DNA from: Verrucomicrobiia bacterium
Lineage (GTDB): Bacteria > Verrucomicrobiota > Verrucomicrobiia > JADLBR01 > JAIBCM01
DNA: 64,000 nucleotides
Assembly (NCBI GenBank): GCA_019694135.1
Contig: JAIBCM010000003.1
Coordinates: 1-64,000 of the forward strand
Reading direction: 5' to 3'
Positions within the stretch are counted from its first letter, which is position 1. Each line of letters opens with the position of its first letter. Both the position numbers and the translations under genes were made by a program. Below are positions 41,184 to 49,943 of the stretch, piece after piece. Below the pieces are notes generated by a model, which saw only the letters and a list, made by a program, of their open reading frames with translations, did not search any database and was not told where the DNA came from.

Positions 41184-42977
41184 TTACCGATAAGCCGCCC
41201 AAATTTCTTCTAAGTTCCACATTAAACTGGCGCCGGGATTGACTGGCATGCGTAAATTGCGCCAGCGATTTTTAATGCCAGAAAAGGCGAGGGGAGTAAC
41301 AAGAAAGATAAAAGGTTGCTGTTCGGCCATGATAGCTTGCACTTCGTCGTAGTAAGTTTTTCGTTTGGCAAAATCCAGGGTTTGCAGCTGCAGTTGCATG
41401 AGTTCATCGATGCGCGCTTCCCAAGTTGTTGCAGGTTTTTTTTGACTAGGAAACCATTGATGTAAGCGTCCGCTGCTTTGCAAAACGGCTAAACCGCTGG
41501 AAGGATCATTCGCGCCACCACCTAAACCAAGCAAACAGGCTTCATATTGATAAGTGTCGGCGATTTTACTGATCATCGCGTTATAATCTACAAATTGTAA
41601 ATTAACGATTATTCCAATTTCACGCAAATTCTCGCGGATGATGCTTGCTAAGTCTTTTCGAGTGGCATTTTCGACATTGGTCATAAGGGCAAATTCCACT
41701 AAATTACCTTTAGTATCTTCTAAAAGCCCATCGGAACGATAACGAAATCCTGCTTCCAAAAGAAGTTTTCGCGCCTGTTTCAAGTCCAAGGGATATTGTT
41801 TGACGTTGGGATTGAACCAGCGTCGATTGGCTTCGCTTTCCACGGACCAAAGTGGCGCAGCCATACCCATGAAAACGCCATCAATAATGCCTTGCCGATC
41901 GATTGCATAGGAAACAGCTTGGCGAAATGCTTTTTGTTCGAACCATTGCCGTTTATAAACCGGCAAAAAAGGTTTTCCGGTTTCGGGGTTTTTTCCAGGA
42001 TTTTGGTTAAACCAAAAAAATTGAGTGCCATCTGCTGGACCTCTTTCCACAATGTGAAAATCGCGCGTTTTAGCAAAACGTTTCGCCAAATAAATATCTT
42101 CAGGACGCAGCCCCGAATGCAAATCGCTTTGACCTGAGACAAATTTTACAAACATAGCATTTTGATCCCGCACAAATTCGTAGATGACATTTTGAAGATA
42201 GGGGAGTCGTTGTCCATTGGGCGCAGCTTTCCAGTAATAAGGATTGCGTTCGAAAATCGCGCGTTGACCAAATTGATAATCTTTTAAGCGAAAAGGCCCT
42301 GTGCCAACCAGATCTTTAGGAGGTGTATTGATACCCCAGGCTTCTTCAAAAACTCCATTTTTAACGGCTTGTTCCAATTTATGTTTGGGCAAAATAGCCT
42401 GTGACATAAATTGAATAAAGGGCGCATAAATACCAGCCGTTTTGAAGCGGACGGTGTAATCATCGATTTTTTCTATATCGAAAGGTTTTCCATTGACGCT
42501 GAAAAAGAGACGCAGTTGTGTAGCAATGTTGGTATTGTAAATAAGGTCGTTAAATGTGAAAACCACATCATCAGCGGTAAATTTTTGGCCATCGTTCCAA
42601 AAAACATTGGTTCGCAAGTAGAATGTGAAAGTTTGCTGATCTTTACCAATTTCCCAATGGTCAGCCAACAAGGGTTCGACTTTATCTGTTGCTACATCAA
42701 CTGTGGTGAGGCCTTCGAACATTAAACCGGTAAATTGTCGTGAGGACAAATCTTCTGCAATAATGTCATTGAAAGTTTTGGGATCGCCACCGACTGCTAA
42801 AATGAGTTGTTGCCCGAATTGGCCTTGTGGCAGTTTACTAAACACAAGGTTCGTGTCATCATCGTGACTAATCATTTCGTCAGTTAAAGAAGATTGATTA
42901 TTGCCACCACTCGGTTGGCAGCCAATTAATAAAAAAGGGATAAAAGCCCAAATAATTAGTTTTAATCTACTTAACAT
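41184..42977 (-). CDS. oppA: Oligopeptide-binding lipoprotein OppA (SBP_bac_5)
   Basis: Periplasmic binding component, 597 aa. The N-terminus is a lipoprotein signal (AFIPFLLIGCQPSGG, Cys at about 20). The fold is SBP_bac_5: VEPLLADHWEIGKDQQTFTFYLR, VFWNDGQKFTADDVVFTFND, FRQAVSYAIDRQGIID and a C-terminal lobe. It is larger than the usual 520-540, as in YejA-like proteins. It leads the opp operon and has the long AT-rich upstream region 42978-43175. Confidence 0.92.
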   Translation of the reverse strand: MLSRLKLIIWAFIPFLLIGCQPSGGNNQSSLTDEMISHDDDTNLVFSKLPQGQFGQQLILAVGGDPKTFNDIIAEDLSSRQFTGLMFEGLTTVDVATDKVEPLLADHWEIGKDQQTFTFYLRTNVFWNDGQKFTADDVVFTFNDLIYNTNIATQLRLFFSVNGKPFDIEKIDDYTVRFKTAGIYAPFIQFMSQAILPKHKLEQAVKNGVFEEAWGINTPPKDLVGTGPFRLKDYQFGQRAIFERNPYYWKAAPNGQRLPYLQNVIYEFVRDQNAMFVKFVSGQSDLHSGLRPEDIYLAKRFAKTRDFHIVERGPADGTQFFWFNQNPGKNPETGKPFLPVYKRQWFEQKAFRQAVSYAIDRQGIIDGVFMGMAAPLWSVESEANRRWFNPNVKQYPLDLKQARKLLLEAGFRYRSDGLLEDTKGNLVEFALMTNVENATRKDLASIIRENLREIGIIVNLQFVDYNAMISKIADTYQYEACLLGLGGGANDPSSGLAVLQSSGRLHQWFPSQKKPATTWEARIDELMQLQLQTLDFAKRKTYYDEVQAIMAEQQPFIFLVTPLAFSGIKNRWRNLRMPVNPGASLMWNLEEIWAAYR

Positions 42978-43015
42978 GCTAATTAATAATTAATTAAATA
43001 TTTAATATGACATAT

Positions 43016-43051
43016 ATTATATAAAGTTATAAAATTCTTGTTTTAAAACAA
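43016..43051 (-). promoter_or_regulatory. Candidate control region of the opp operon
   Basis: The gap upstream of oppA contains a perfect 14-base palindrome TTGTTTTAAAACAA (43038-43051). A TATAAT on the minus strand lies at 43021-43016, about 40 bases before the oppA start. The palindrome sits where the -35 box would be, so a repressor or activator dyad is possible. The region is extremely AT-rich, so chance palindromes are likely. The remainder of 42978-43175 holds no gene that I can support. Confidence 0.35.
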
Positions 43052-43175
43052 TTCTAAATATTATAGGAATAGCTAATTGTTTAACAAGCCTTTGAAGTTT
43101 TGTAAATAAAACGAATTTTTGAAACCCTGCTAATTTACACACGAAAAGAAGTTAAAAAGTTAATCGCCCAAAAAA

Positions 43176-44057
43176 TTACTGAGCTAATCGAAGGCTTTCA
43201 ATAGCAGGTGCTGATCCCTTAAATAAATTTTGAGGTTGAGAACCTTGTTGTTTCATAACAGCTTCAACAGCTGCTTCCATGTGATCCAAATTAACTTTGG
43301 CAGAATCTCGTTTTTCTACGGATACTTGAAGTATGTTGCGCGCATCTTCTACACGATCACGCATTTCATTGCGAAATGATTCAGAGTCTGACAGACTAAA
43401 TCCCGATTCTGTTTCTAGAATTTTTTTTGCCCTTTCATAAGCAGCTTTATTATTAGGCGGTGTTGCAGAAACAACTTCAATTTTTAATTCACTCTTAGCT
43501 TTTCTCATCAGGCCTAGAGCCTCATTCACTTGTGCTAAAGATTCTGTTGTAATATGAGAAGAATCTTTGGTTTCTCTTAGGCTTTTTGTGAAATCAGTCG
43601 GTTCACAGTTTGGTTGTGATTGAATTGAGTCGTAAATTTGAGCAGTTTTTCGGGAGTATTTTTGTGAGGTTTTTACGTTTTCTATTGTGCTAGTGATTAC
43701 TTCGTTAACGGTTTTCTTTAATGATTCCTTAGCTTCAGTAGCGATGCCATTATTTTCGGGTTTATCCAATTCATGGAGAATTGCTTGTCCTTCGGCAATG
43801 ACGGTTGTTGCGACTTCGTAAGTTTCATGCGCTTGTTCAGCCGCTTGCTCTCCTTCTTGAGCTATTTCAAGAAGTGCAGTGTTTCTTTCAACTGACAGAC
43901 AAGCAGATTCGTATTCTGATCTTAACCTACTGAGATCACATGCTAATTTTTGAGCATATAATCGTGTTACATTTTCAGGTTTACGAAGATCAAATGGATT
44001 ATTGGTCTCTGAGTTGTGTTTATATTTTTGATCTTCCTCGAGGGGTTTTTGAGCCAT
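43176..44057 (-). CDS. Coiled-coil protein A, candidate secreted substrate
   Basis: 293 aa, no signal peptide, membrane segment or known domain. It is almost wholly helical and coiled-coil, rich in Glu, Lys, Ala, Ser and Thr. It shares a plan with the gene just upstream (44151-45062). A TVIAEGQAILHELDK block near 85 and a ...TSQKYSRKTAQIY block near 130 match the paralog. So do a C-terminal coil (RVEDARNILQVSVEKRDSAK) and the end LFKGSAPAIESLRLAQ. The two are tandem paralogs. Lack of a Sec signal, coiled-coil make-up and genomic closeness to a VirB-type system make a type IV effector possible; no direct evidence exists. Confidence 0.7.
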   Translation of the reverse strand: MAQKPLEEDQKYKHNSETNNPFDLRKPENVTRLYAQKLACDLSRLRSEYESACLSVERNTALLEIAQEGEQAAEQAHETYEVATTVIAEGQAILHELDKPENNGIATEAKESLKKTVNEVITSTIENVKTSQKYSRKTAQIYDSIQSQPNCEPTDFTKSLRETKDSSHITTESLAQVNEALGLMRKAKSELKIEVVSATPPNNKAAYERAKKILETESGFSLSDSESFRNEMRDRVEDARNILQVSVEKRDSAKVNLDHMEAAVEAVMKQQGSQPQNLFKGSAPAIESLRLAQ

Positions 44058-44150
44058 AAATTATGAGTAATTTAATCTATCAAAAATAATAAGCAACAAG
44101 TTTCTTGTAAAATTTTCTGACTGCGAAAATGTATAAACGTTATCAATGAA

Positions 44151-45062
44151 TTAAGGTGTCAAACGACCACTATTTTCCACGGAAGTGGCAGGTGCAGTAA
44201 ATAGTTGATTGATTGAATGTTTTGCACTTTTAGCAGTTGCCATAGCTTCAGCTTGAGCCCGTTCCAACTGTGTTTGAAGTTGTTCTAAAGTACTTTGAGA
44301 GTCTTCAAGTTGATTTTGAGCTTTTTGGTTTAAGTTATTGGCAGTAGCACTAAGCGTCTGGATATTACTAGGATTTACTCCATTTTCTTTGAGAAAATTT
44401 AAAGCACTGGCACTATAATCTTTATTTATTCGACCGGTTTCTAAATTAGTTTCTTTGTGTTGTATGTCACTGTGGATGCCCCGCCTTTGTCTAACCTCTT
44501 TGATTTGTCCATGGGCTCTTTGTATTCTGATATGAGACGTCTCTACCTTATGAGTATTTTCTTTCATCTCATCCAAGTCTTTTTTAATATCTTCCAAAGA
44601 AAACTCAATTAGAGTTTCTTTATTTGCATATTTTTGACAAGTTTCAACGGCTTTTTGGGCATATTCACCAGCTTTTTTAGTTTCACTGGTAATCTCAGCT
44701 AAAGCATCATTTACTATTTTAGTATCTTGTGAGTTTTGAGGGTTGGCTTGATCCTCAGCAATTTTATCCAAGGCTTCCAATCCTTCTGCAATAGCTGGAA
44801 CCCCTTCATTTAAAGCTTTCTGTGCTTCTGTTGTAGTCGTTACACCTTCCTTAGTTATATCGACAACCGCTTCTCTTTTGATGTGTTCCGCTAAAGCATT
44901 TTTAAATTTTATAAGAATTTCCAAGATACTATCACTGGCTGCCTTCATTCGGATAAGTTTATCAATATATCTGATGTCGCCAGGTTGCGGATCATCTACG
45001 TTGACTCTAAAAATTCCTTCGTCAGCTTCATCACGATTTAAGGAGAATGCTTTAATTGCCAT
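44151..45062 (-). CDS. Coiled-coil protein B, paralog of the next gene
   Basis: 303 aa from the ATG at 45062. A GTG at 45083 would add seven residues. Helical with long coiled coils (about 75-200 and 225-285). Matching blocks with protein A in the same order are PAIAEGLEALDKIAED near 88, ETCQKYANKETLIEF near 140, LEDSQSTLEQLQTQLERAQ near 260 and the end LFTAPATSVENSGRLTP. N-termini differ. It has no signal peptide and no recognised domain. The gap to protein A (44058-44150) is AT-rich and could carry a separate promoter. Function unknown; a candidate secreted protein as for its paralog. Confidence 0.7.
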   Translation of the reverse strand: MAIKAFSLNRDEADEGIFRVNVDDPQPGDIRYIDKLIRMKAASDSILEILIKFKNALAEHIKREAVVDITKEGVTTTTEAQKALNEGVPAIAEGLEALDKIAEDQANPQNSQDTKIVNDALAEITSETKKAGEYAQKAVETCQKYANKETLIEFSLEDIKKDLDEMKENTHKVETSHIRIQRAHGQIKEVRQRRGIHSDIQHKETNLETGRINKDYSASALNFLKENGVNPSNIQTLSATANNLNQKAQNQLEDSQSTLEQLQTQLERAQAEAMATAKSAKHSINQLFTAPATSVENSGRLTP

Positions 45063-45145
45063 AATCTTAGCAAGATAACTCACTAAAAATGAAATGCAAC
45101 GGATTTTTTGTTAAAAAAGCTTTGAGTTCTCTGTGGCTAATGTTT

Positions 45146-46279
45146 TTACTGAATCAGCCAAAACTTGCGATTAAATGGGTAGTAAATAATAAAGGCTTTG
45201 CCTATAATATTTTCCAAGGGAACCGGTCCAAACAGGCGGCTATCGGCTGAGTTGTAGCTGTTATCTCCCATCGCCCAAAAATGGTCTGGAGGCACATGAA
45301 AGGTATCTTGGGCATTTTTGAGGTAAGTCATGGTTTGACCTTTTTCCGTGCCGTGGCTGTAGCCTTTGTAGAATGGGTTGGTCTCGCGAGCTTCCCAGAC
45401 ATTTCTTATTTCCGGTTCGCTAGCTTTTTGACCGTTGATCATTAAATAGGGTGGTTCAACGCGAACTTCATCATCCCCCACTGCAACGCAGCGTTTGATA
45501 TAGAATTGTGAGGCCATTTGTTGATTGAGCTGTCGCAGATTATAGTCCGTTGGTAATCCTTTGGTGCGAAAGACAAAGGCATCACCCCGTTTGGGTTTTC
45601 GAAAATTATAGATCATTTTATTAACAAAAAGATGGTCACCGGTGTCTACTTGAGCTTTAAAATGATAAAATCCGTCTGTAGGAATTTGGCGTTCCATTTC
45701 GGGTTGCAATAGTTGCCAAATAAAGTCTTGAGCGGTGGCCTCGGTGCGAAAAGTTTTATTCAAGGTCTGGCCATCTTTTTCAAAAATGAGCGATTGGTTT
45801 CGAAAAATAAAAAAGCCGCGACTGCTTTCGTTGAACAGTTGGGCGCCTACGGGTAAATCAAATTCCAAATAATTTCTTCCCTTAAAAACAGCATCAAAAA
45901 TGCGTTGTCCTTTGCTCGGTAAGGGCTGATCGAGCGGTAATGGCGTCATCACGACCCCTCGCAAGGTGGGAAACATGGAATTCGTGGGAATCTTAAACGG
46001 TTGAAAAAAATAAGTGCGAATACCCATCGCGACAACTAGCGCCACTAACAATACATCAACGTTTTCCGCAATTTTCGGAAATTTTCGTCGCTTAGTGATT
46101 TTTTCATAAATGGTTTCCGCGCGCGACATCAATTTCTCTTCAGCCGAGTTGTCTTTGTTTTTCACTGCTTGTTTCAAATCAGCCAAACAGTTATCTAACT
46201 CTCCCCTTTCCTGTTCGGGCAAGTGATCCCATTCGTATTGCCAGAGTTTCTTGAGATGTTTGAAAGTTTCTTTGAGCAT
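45146..46279 (-). CDS. lepB: Signal peptidase I, enlarged form
   Basis: Cleaves signal peptides of exported proteins at the inner membrane. The catalytic Ser is in FKIPTNSMFPTLRG (about residue 99) after a hydrophobic segment (NVDVLLVALVVAMGIRTYFF). The Lys-containing block is KRGDAFVFR...FYIKRCVAVGDDEVRVE, and the C-terminal box WAMGDNSYNSADSRLFGPVP is intact. At 377 aa it is longer than average. There is an extra charged helical N-terminus (1-75) and an insert of about 100 residues between the Ser and Lys boxes (LFNESSRGFFIFRNQSLIFE). Both are common in PVC and Bacteroidota enzymes, as I recall. Confidence 0.92.
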   Translation of the reverse strand: MLKETFKHLKKLWQYEWDHLPEQERGELDNCLADLKQAVKNKDNSAEEKLMSRAETIYEKITKRRKFPKIAENVDVLLVALVVAMGIRTYFFQPFKIPTNSMFPTLRGVVMTPLPLDQPLPSKGQRIFDAVFKGRNYLEFDLPVGAQLFNESSRGFFIFRNQSLIFEKDGQTLNKTFRTEATAQDFIWQLLQPEMERQIPTDGFYHFKAQVDTGDHLFVNKMIYNFRKPKRGDAFVFRTKGLPTDYNLRQLNQQMASQFYIKRCVAVGDDEVRVEPPYLMINGQKASEPEIRNVWEARETNPFYKGYSHGTEKGQTMTYLKNAQDTFHVPPDHFWAMGDNSYNSADSRLFGPVPLENIIGKAFIIYYPFNRKFWLIQ

Positions 46280-46401
46280 AAAAGGAAACTATATACAGCT
46301 CTTTTGCAAAAAAGCACACAAAAATGCCAGCTAACAACGAAAATTGCTCACTGGAAAACTAGTGAACTTGGGAGAGGAAAGAAGGATAAAATAACCAGAA
46401 T

Positions 46402-46737
46402 TTACAGCGGTGACAGAGGCTTAGCCGAAATTTGTTCGCTTTTAATCTCTGTCACTTGCTTGAAGAGTTTATCTAAATTTTCTTGGCTTATATTTTCACA
46501 GGTTGGAATGAGTGTTCTATCTTTTAAATCAGGCTTTTTAGGAACAATACCAGGCTTTGTAGGAACAGGATTATCTTGAACTACATTAAGCACTTCACAT
46601 AATTCTTCTCTCGTTTGTTGTTCTTGTTTTTCTGTTAAATCTCTAGCGGTTTCAATAATAGGCTCAAGCATTTGATCCATTTGAGCCGCTGTCGCTAGTG
46701 GACTTTCTTCATGATTCATCTTTAATATCTTACCCAT
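46402..46737 (-). CDS. Small acidic protein of unknown function
   Basis: About 111 aa from the ATG at 46737 (MGKILKMNHEES; the next ATG is at 46719). A GTG further out at 46767 adjoins the predicted -10 box and is probably not used. The protein is hydrophilic and helical in its first half (QMDQMLEPIIETARDLTEKQ). A Pro/Lys-rich stretch (PVPTKPGIVPKKPD) and a C-terminus rich in Lys, Ser and Pro (ISAKPLSPL) follow. No signal peptide or domain. It lies alone between lepB and lepA with its own promoter. It may be a small secreted or regulatory protein; whether it is translated is likely but not certain. Confidence 0.55.
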   Translation of the reverse strand: MGKILKMNHEESPLATAAQMDQMLEPIIETARDLTEKQEQQTREELCEVLNVVQDNPVPTKPGIVPKKPDLKDRTLIPTCENISQENLDKLFKQVTEIKSEQISAKPLSPL

Positions 46738-46767
46738 AAGCAAATTTCCAATTGAAGGTTGAATCAC

Positions 46768-46795
46768 ACTATATTCATTAAAAGGCTACTTGCAA
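46768..46795 (-). promoter_or_regulatory. Candidate sigma-70 promoter of the small acidic protein gene
   Basis: Read on the minus strand, TTGCAA (46795-46790), a 16-base spacer and TATAGT (46773-46768) form a fair sigma-70 promoter. Transcription would begin near 46761, leaving a leader of about 24 bases before the ATG at 46737. This placement argues against the GTG start at 46767. Confidence 0.5.
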
Positions 46796-46864
46796 ATGAC
46801 AAATATGCAATTGGCGCATTGGGACCAAATTAAAATGATATCTATTACTTAAATTAAGGTAAAA

Positions 46865-48658
46865 TTAAGCTTTCAACACTTCAATAAACGCTTCTTGCGG
46901 GATATTCACCTTCCCAATTTGTTTCATGCGTTTTTTGCCTTCTTTTTGTTTTTCCCAGAGTTTGCGTTTGCGCGTAATATCGCCGCCATAACATTTAGCT
47001 GTTACATTTTTACCCATAGCGCGAATCGATTCACGAGCAATAATTTTACCACCAATCGCGGCTTGAATTGGGATAACAAAAAGTTGTTGAGGGATTACGT
47101 CTTTAAGTTTGGCAGCGAGTTGTCTCCCCCGCCCTTCGGCTTTTTCACGATGCACAATGCTAGAAAAAGCGTCTACGGGTTCGCCATTCACTAAAATATC
47201 CAGTTTAACCAAATCATTGGCTTGATAAGGCATGGCTTCGTAATCCATCGACCCATAACCGCGTGTTAGGCTCTTAATTCGATCATTGAAATCAACTAGA
47301 ATTTCATTGAGCGGCAATTCGCAAGTTAACATCACGCGCTGGCTGTCCAAAGATTCGGTTTGCACGCAAAGCCCGCGCTTTTCCATGATTAATTGCATCA
47401 TGTCGCCGATGTTGGTGTTGGGACACATAATAAATGCGCGCACCATCGGTTCTTGGATTTCGTCGATCTGTGAAGGATCGGGTAAATCCACTGGGTTGCT
47501 AATTTCTAAAATCTCTCCTTTTGTAGTGAGTACTTGATAAACCACACTCGGATAAGTTGCGATGATATCCATTTCATATTCTCGTCGCAACCGTTCTTGC
47601 ACAATTTCCATGTGCAACAAACCGAGAAATCCACAGCGAAACCCAAAACCCAAAGCCACTGAACTTTCTTGAGTATAAATAAAAGCACTATCATTAAGTT
47701 GCAACTTGCCCAGAGCAGCCTTTAAGCGTTCAAAATCGGAAGTGTTAATAGGATAAATGCCGCTAAACACCATCGGCGTAAGCTCCATAAAGCCGGGCAA
47801 GGGCTCTTTCGCAGGGCGTTGCGCATCCGTGATCGTGTCCCCTATTTTCACTTCCGATGTGGTTTTAATATTAGCAATCACATAACCCACATCACCCGCT
47901 TGCAATTTTTCTTGGCGTTTTGGTTTTGGCGTAAAAATGCCCACTTCTTTCACTTCATATTTTTCTCGTGTGCGCATCATCTGAATATAAGCGCCGGGTT
48001 TCATCACTCCGTTAAAAACGCGCACGTAATTGACCACACCACGATAAGTGTCAAAAACTGAATCGAACACAAGCGCTCTTAAATTATCTTCTTTCACATC
48101 TGGTGGAGGTGGCAATCGCGTGATAATCGCTTCCAAAATTTCCTCAATGCCAATGCCCACTTTAGCGCTAGCGGGAATAGCTTCTTCACCAGGAATAGAT
48201 AAAATATCTTCCAATTGTTTTTTGACGACTTCGACATTGGCTGCGGGTAAATCCACTTTATTAATCACGGGAATAATGGTGAGATTTTGTTTCATTGCTA
48301 GGTGAACATTCGCCACCGTTTGTGCTTCAACCCCTTGCACGGCATCTACAATTAATAACGCGCCTTCGCAAGCAGCTAAACTGCGCGAAACTTCATAACT
48401 AAAATCCACGTGACCAGGCGTGTCAATCAAGTTGAGGCGATAAACCTTTCCATCCTTAGCTTGATATTGCATCGTCACCGGATGAGCCTTGATCGTGATC
48501 CCTCGTTCGCGCTCCAAATCCATGGAATCTAATAATTGATCCTGCATTTCGCGCGTCTCAATGGTTCCTGTGCGATGCAACAAACGATCCGAAAGTGTGG
48601 TTTTGCCATGGTCGATATGAGCAATGATACAAAAATTGCGTGTTAACGTGTCTGTCAT
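46865..48658 (-). CDS. lepA: Elongation factor 4 (LepA)
   Basis: Ribosomal GTPase that back-translocates or assists initiation and assembly. 597 aa. G1 AHIDHGKTT, the [10 protein letters not shown] switch, [16 protein letters not shown] and NKVDLPAA are all present. EF-G-like domains II, III and V follow ([21 protein letters not shown]) and the LepA-specific C-terminal domain, with [25 protein letters not shown] near the end. It stands alone on the minus strand, divergent from the reductase gene. Confidence 0.97.
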   Translation of the reverse strand: MTDTLTRNFCIIAHIDHGKTTLSDRLLHRTGTIETREMQDQLLDSMDLERERGITIKAHPVTMQYQAKDGKVYRLNLIDTPGHVDFSYEVSRSLAACEGALLIVDAVQGVEAQTVANVHLAMKQNLTIIPVINKVDLPAANVEVVKKQLEDILSIPGEEAIPASAKVGIGIEEILEAIITRLPPPPDVKEDNLRALVFDSVFDTYRGVVNYVRVFNGVMKPGAYIQMMRTREKYEVKEVGIFTPKPKRQEKLQAGDVGYVIANIKTTSEVKIGDTITDAQRPAKEPLPGFMELTPMVFSGIYPINTSDFERLKAALGKLQLNDSAFIYTQESSVALGFGFRCGFLGLLHMEIVQERLRREYEMDIIATYPSVVYQVLTTKGEILEISNPVDLPDPSQIDEIQEPMVRAFIMCPNTNIGDMMQLIMEKRGLCVQTESLDSQRVMLTCELPLNEILVDFNDRIKSLTRGYGSMDYEAMPYQANDLVKLDILVNGEPVDAFSSIVHREKAEGRGRQLAAKLKDVIPQQLFVIPIQAAIGGKIIARESIRAMGKNVTAKCYGGDITRKRKLWEKQKEGKKRMKQIGKVNIPQEAFIEVLKA

Positions 48659-48776
48659 GTTAGAAATTAAAAATAGCGATAATTTAGCAACCTGTCACCT
48701 GTTACTTTGTCACGAGTTAGCAAGAAATAATTCCGACTTGAACAAAAATCTTTCTCTTTTATGGTTTTTCTTTCTT

Positions 48777-49943
48777 ATGAGTCAGACCCCAGCAGCATCA
48801 AAATCTTTATTTAATCGTAATAACCCTTTTTCGGCGGTTTTGTTAGAGAATCGTTTGCTAAGCAAGCCGGGTTCGGAAAAGGACACGCGTCATCTTGTTC
48901 TTAAAATCGACACCGAGGCATTGCCTTATAATCCTGGTGATTCTTTGGGGGTTTTAGCACAAAACCCTCAAACTTTAGTTCTAGAAATGCTAAAACTTCT
49001 GGAGCTTAATCCGGAGACCTCAATTTCTGTAGCACCTGATAAAACGTTGTCTTTGGAGGAAGCGTTAAAAAGTGTTTATGTACTGAATCGTTCTGGGAAA
49101 AAATTGGTTAAAGCGTGTTGGGAAAAATTGACAGATTCTGCAGCAAAAGAAAAATTTCAAGCTTTGGTTGCCGATGAGGCAAAGTTAGATGAATATGTTT
49201 TTACGCGAGATTGTTTCGATGTGATTTCAGATTTTCCTTCTGTCCGATTTACGGCGGAAGAATTGATTGGATTGCTGAATAAAAGTAATCCGCGACTTTA
49301 TTCTATTGCTTCTTCACCGAAAAAACATCCCAATGAAGTGCATTTAACCGTAGCGGTGGTGCGTTACGAAACGCATGGTCGTCCTAAAGTGGGTTTGGCC
49401 TCAGGTTATCTTGCAGAAGGTGTTGCTTTAGGTGAAGAAATTTCAGTTTATGTTCAGCCGACGCGCCATTTTCATCTTCCTAGTGATCCGAATACTGCGA
49501 TGATTATGGTGGGACCTGGGACGGGAATTGCCCCTTTTCGAGCGTTTTTGGAACATCGTCAAGTGCACGGACATCAAGGGAAAAATTGGCTTTTCTTTGG
49601 CGATCAAAAAGCGGCTACGGATTTTCTCTATGGTGAAGAATTTGCAGAATATCAAAAACAAGGTTTACTAACCCGGCTCGACACAGCCTTTTCTCGGGAT
49701 CAAGCGCATAAAATTTATGTGCAAAATCGTATGTTGGAAAATGGCAAGGAACTTTGGCAATGGTTACAGGAAGGCGCTTATTTTTATGTTTGTGGCGACG
49801 CGAAACGTATGGCCCGCGATGTGCATCAGGCTTTGATTGATATCGCCCAAAAAGAAGGCGGTTTAAGCGCTGACGCGGCTAAGGAATATATCGAAGTTAC
49901 GCTTACTAAAACTGAAAAACGCTACTTGAAAGATGTCTATTGA
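48777..49943 (+). CDS. FAD/NADPH reductase module (CysJ-like, no flavodoxin domain)
   Basis: 388 aa from the ATG at 48777. Earlier in-frame sequence lies upstream and overlaps lepA. The protein starts with the FAD_binding_1 region (ENRLLSKPGSEKDTRHLVLKI; YNPGDSLGVLAQNP). FAD-binding NPRLYSIASSPK and VASGYL-like GLASGYLAE follow, then the NADPH part MVGPGTGIAPFRAFLEHR, VCGDAKRMARDVHQAL and the terminal aromatic in KRYLKDVY. It is the reductase half of sulfite reductase flavoprotein, lacking the N-terminal FMN domain. It must therefore pass electrons to a separate flavodoxin or hemoprotein. No sulfite reductase hemoprotein is in view. It overlaps the next gene. Confidence 0.85.
   Translation: MSQTPAASKSLFNRNNPFSAVLLENRLLSKPGSEKDTRHLVLKIDTEALPYNPGDSLGVLAQNPQTLVLEMLKLLELNPETSISVAPDKTLSLEEALKSVYVLNRSGKKLVKACWEKLTDSAAKEKFQALVADEAKLDEYVFTRDCFDVISDFPSVRFTAEELIGLLNKSNPRLYSIASSPKKHPNEVHLTVAVVRYETHGRPKVGLASGYLAEGVALGEEISVYVQPTRHFHLPSDPNTAMIMVGPGTGIAPFRAFLEHRQVHGHQGKNWLFFGDQKAATDFLYGEEFAEYQKQGLLTRLDTAFSRDQAHKIYVQNRMLENGKELWQWLQEGAYFYVCGDAKRMARDVHQALIDIAQKEGGLSADAAKEYIEVTLTKTEKRYLKDVY

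Noticed and set aside
46223-46579. Plus-strand frame of 118 codons between lepB and lepA
   Set aside because: It overlaps lepB's start and the minus-strand small gene, which has a better promoter and residue composition.
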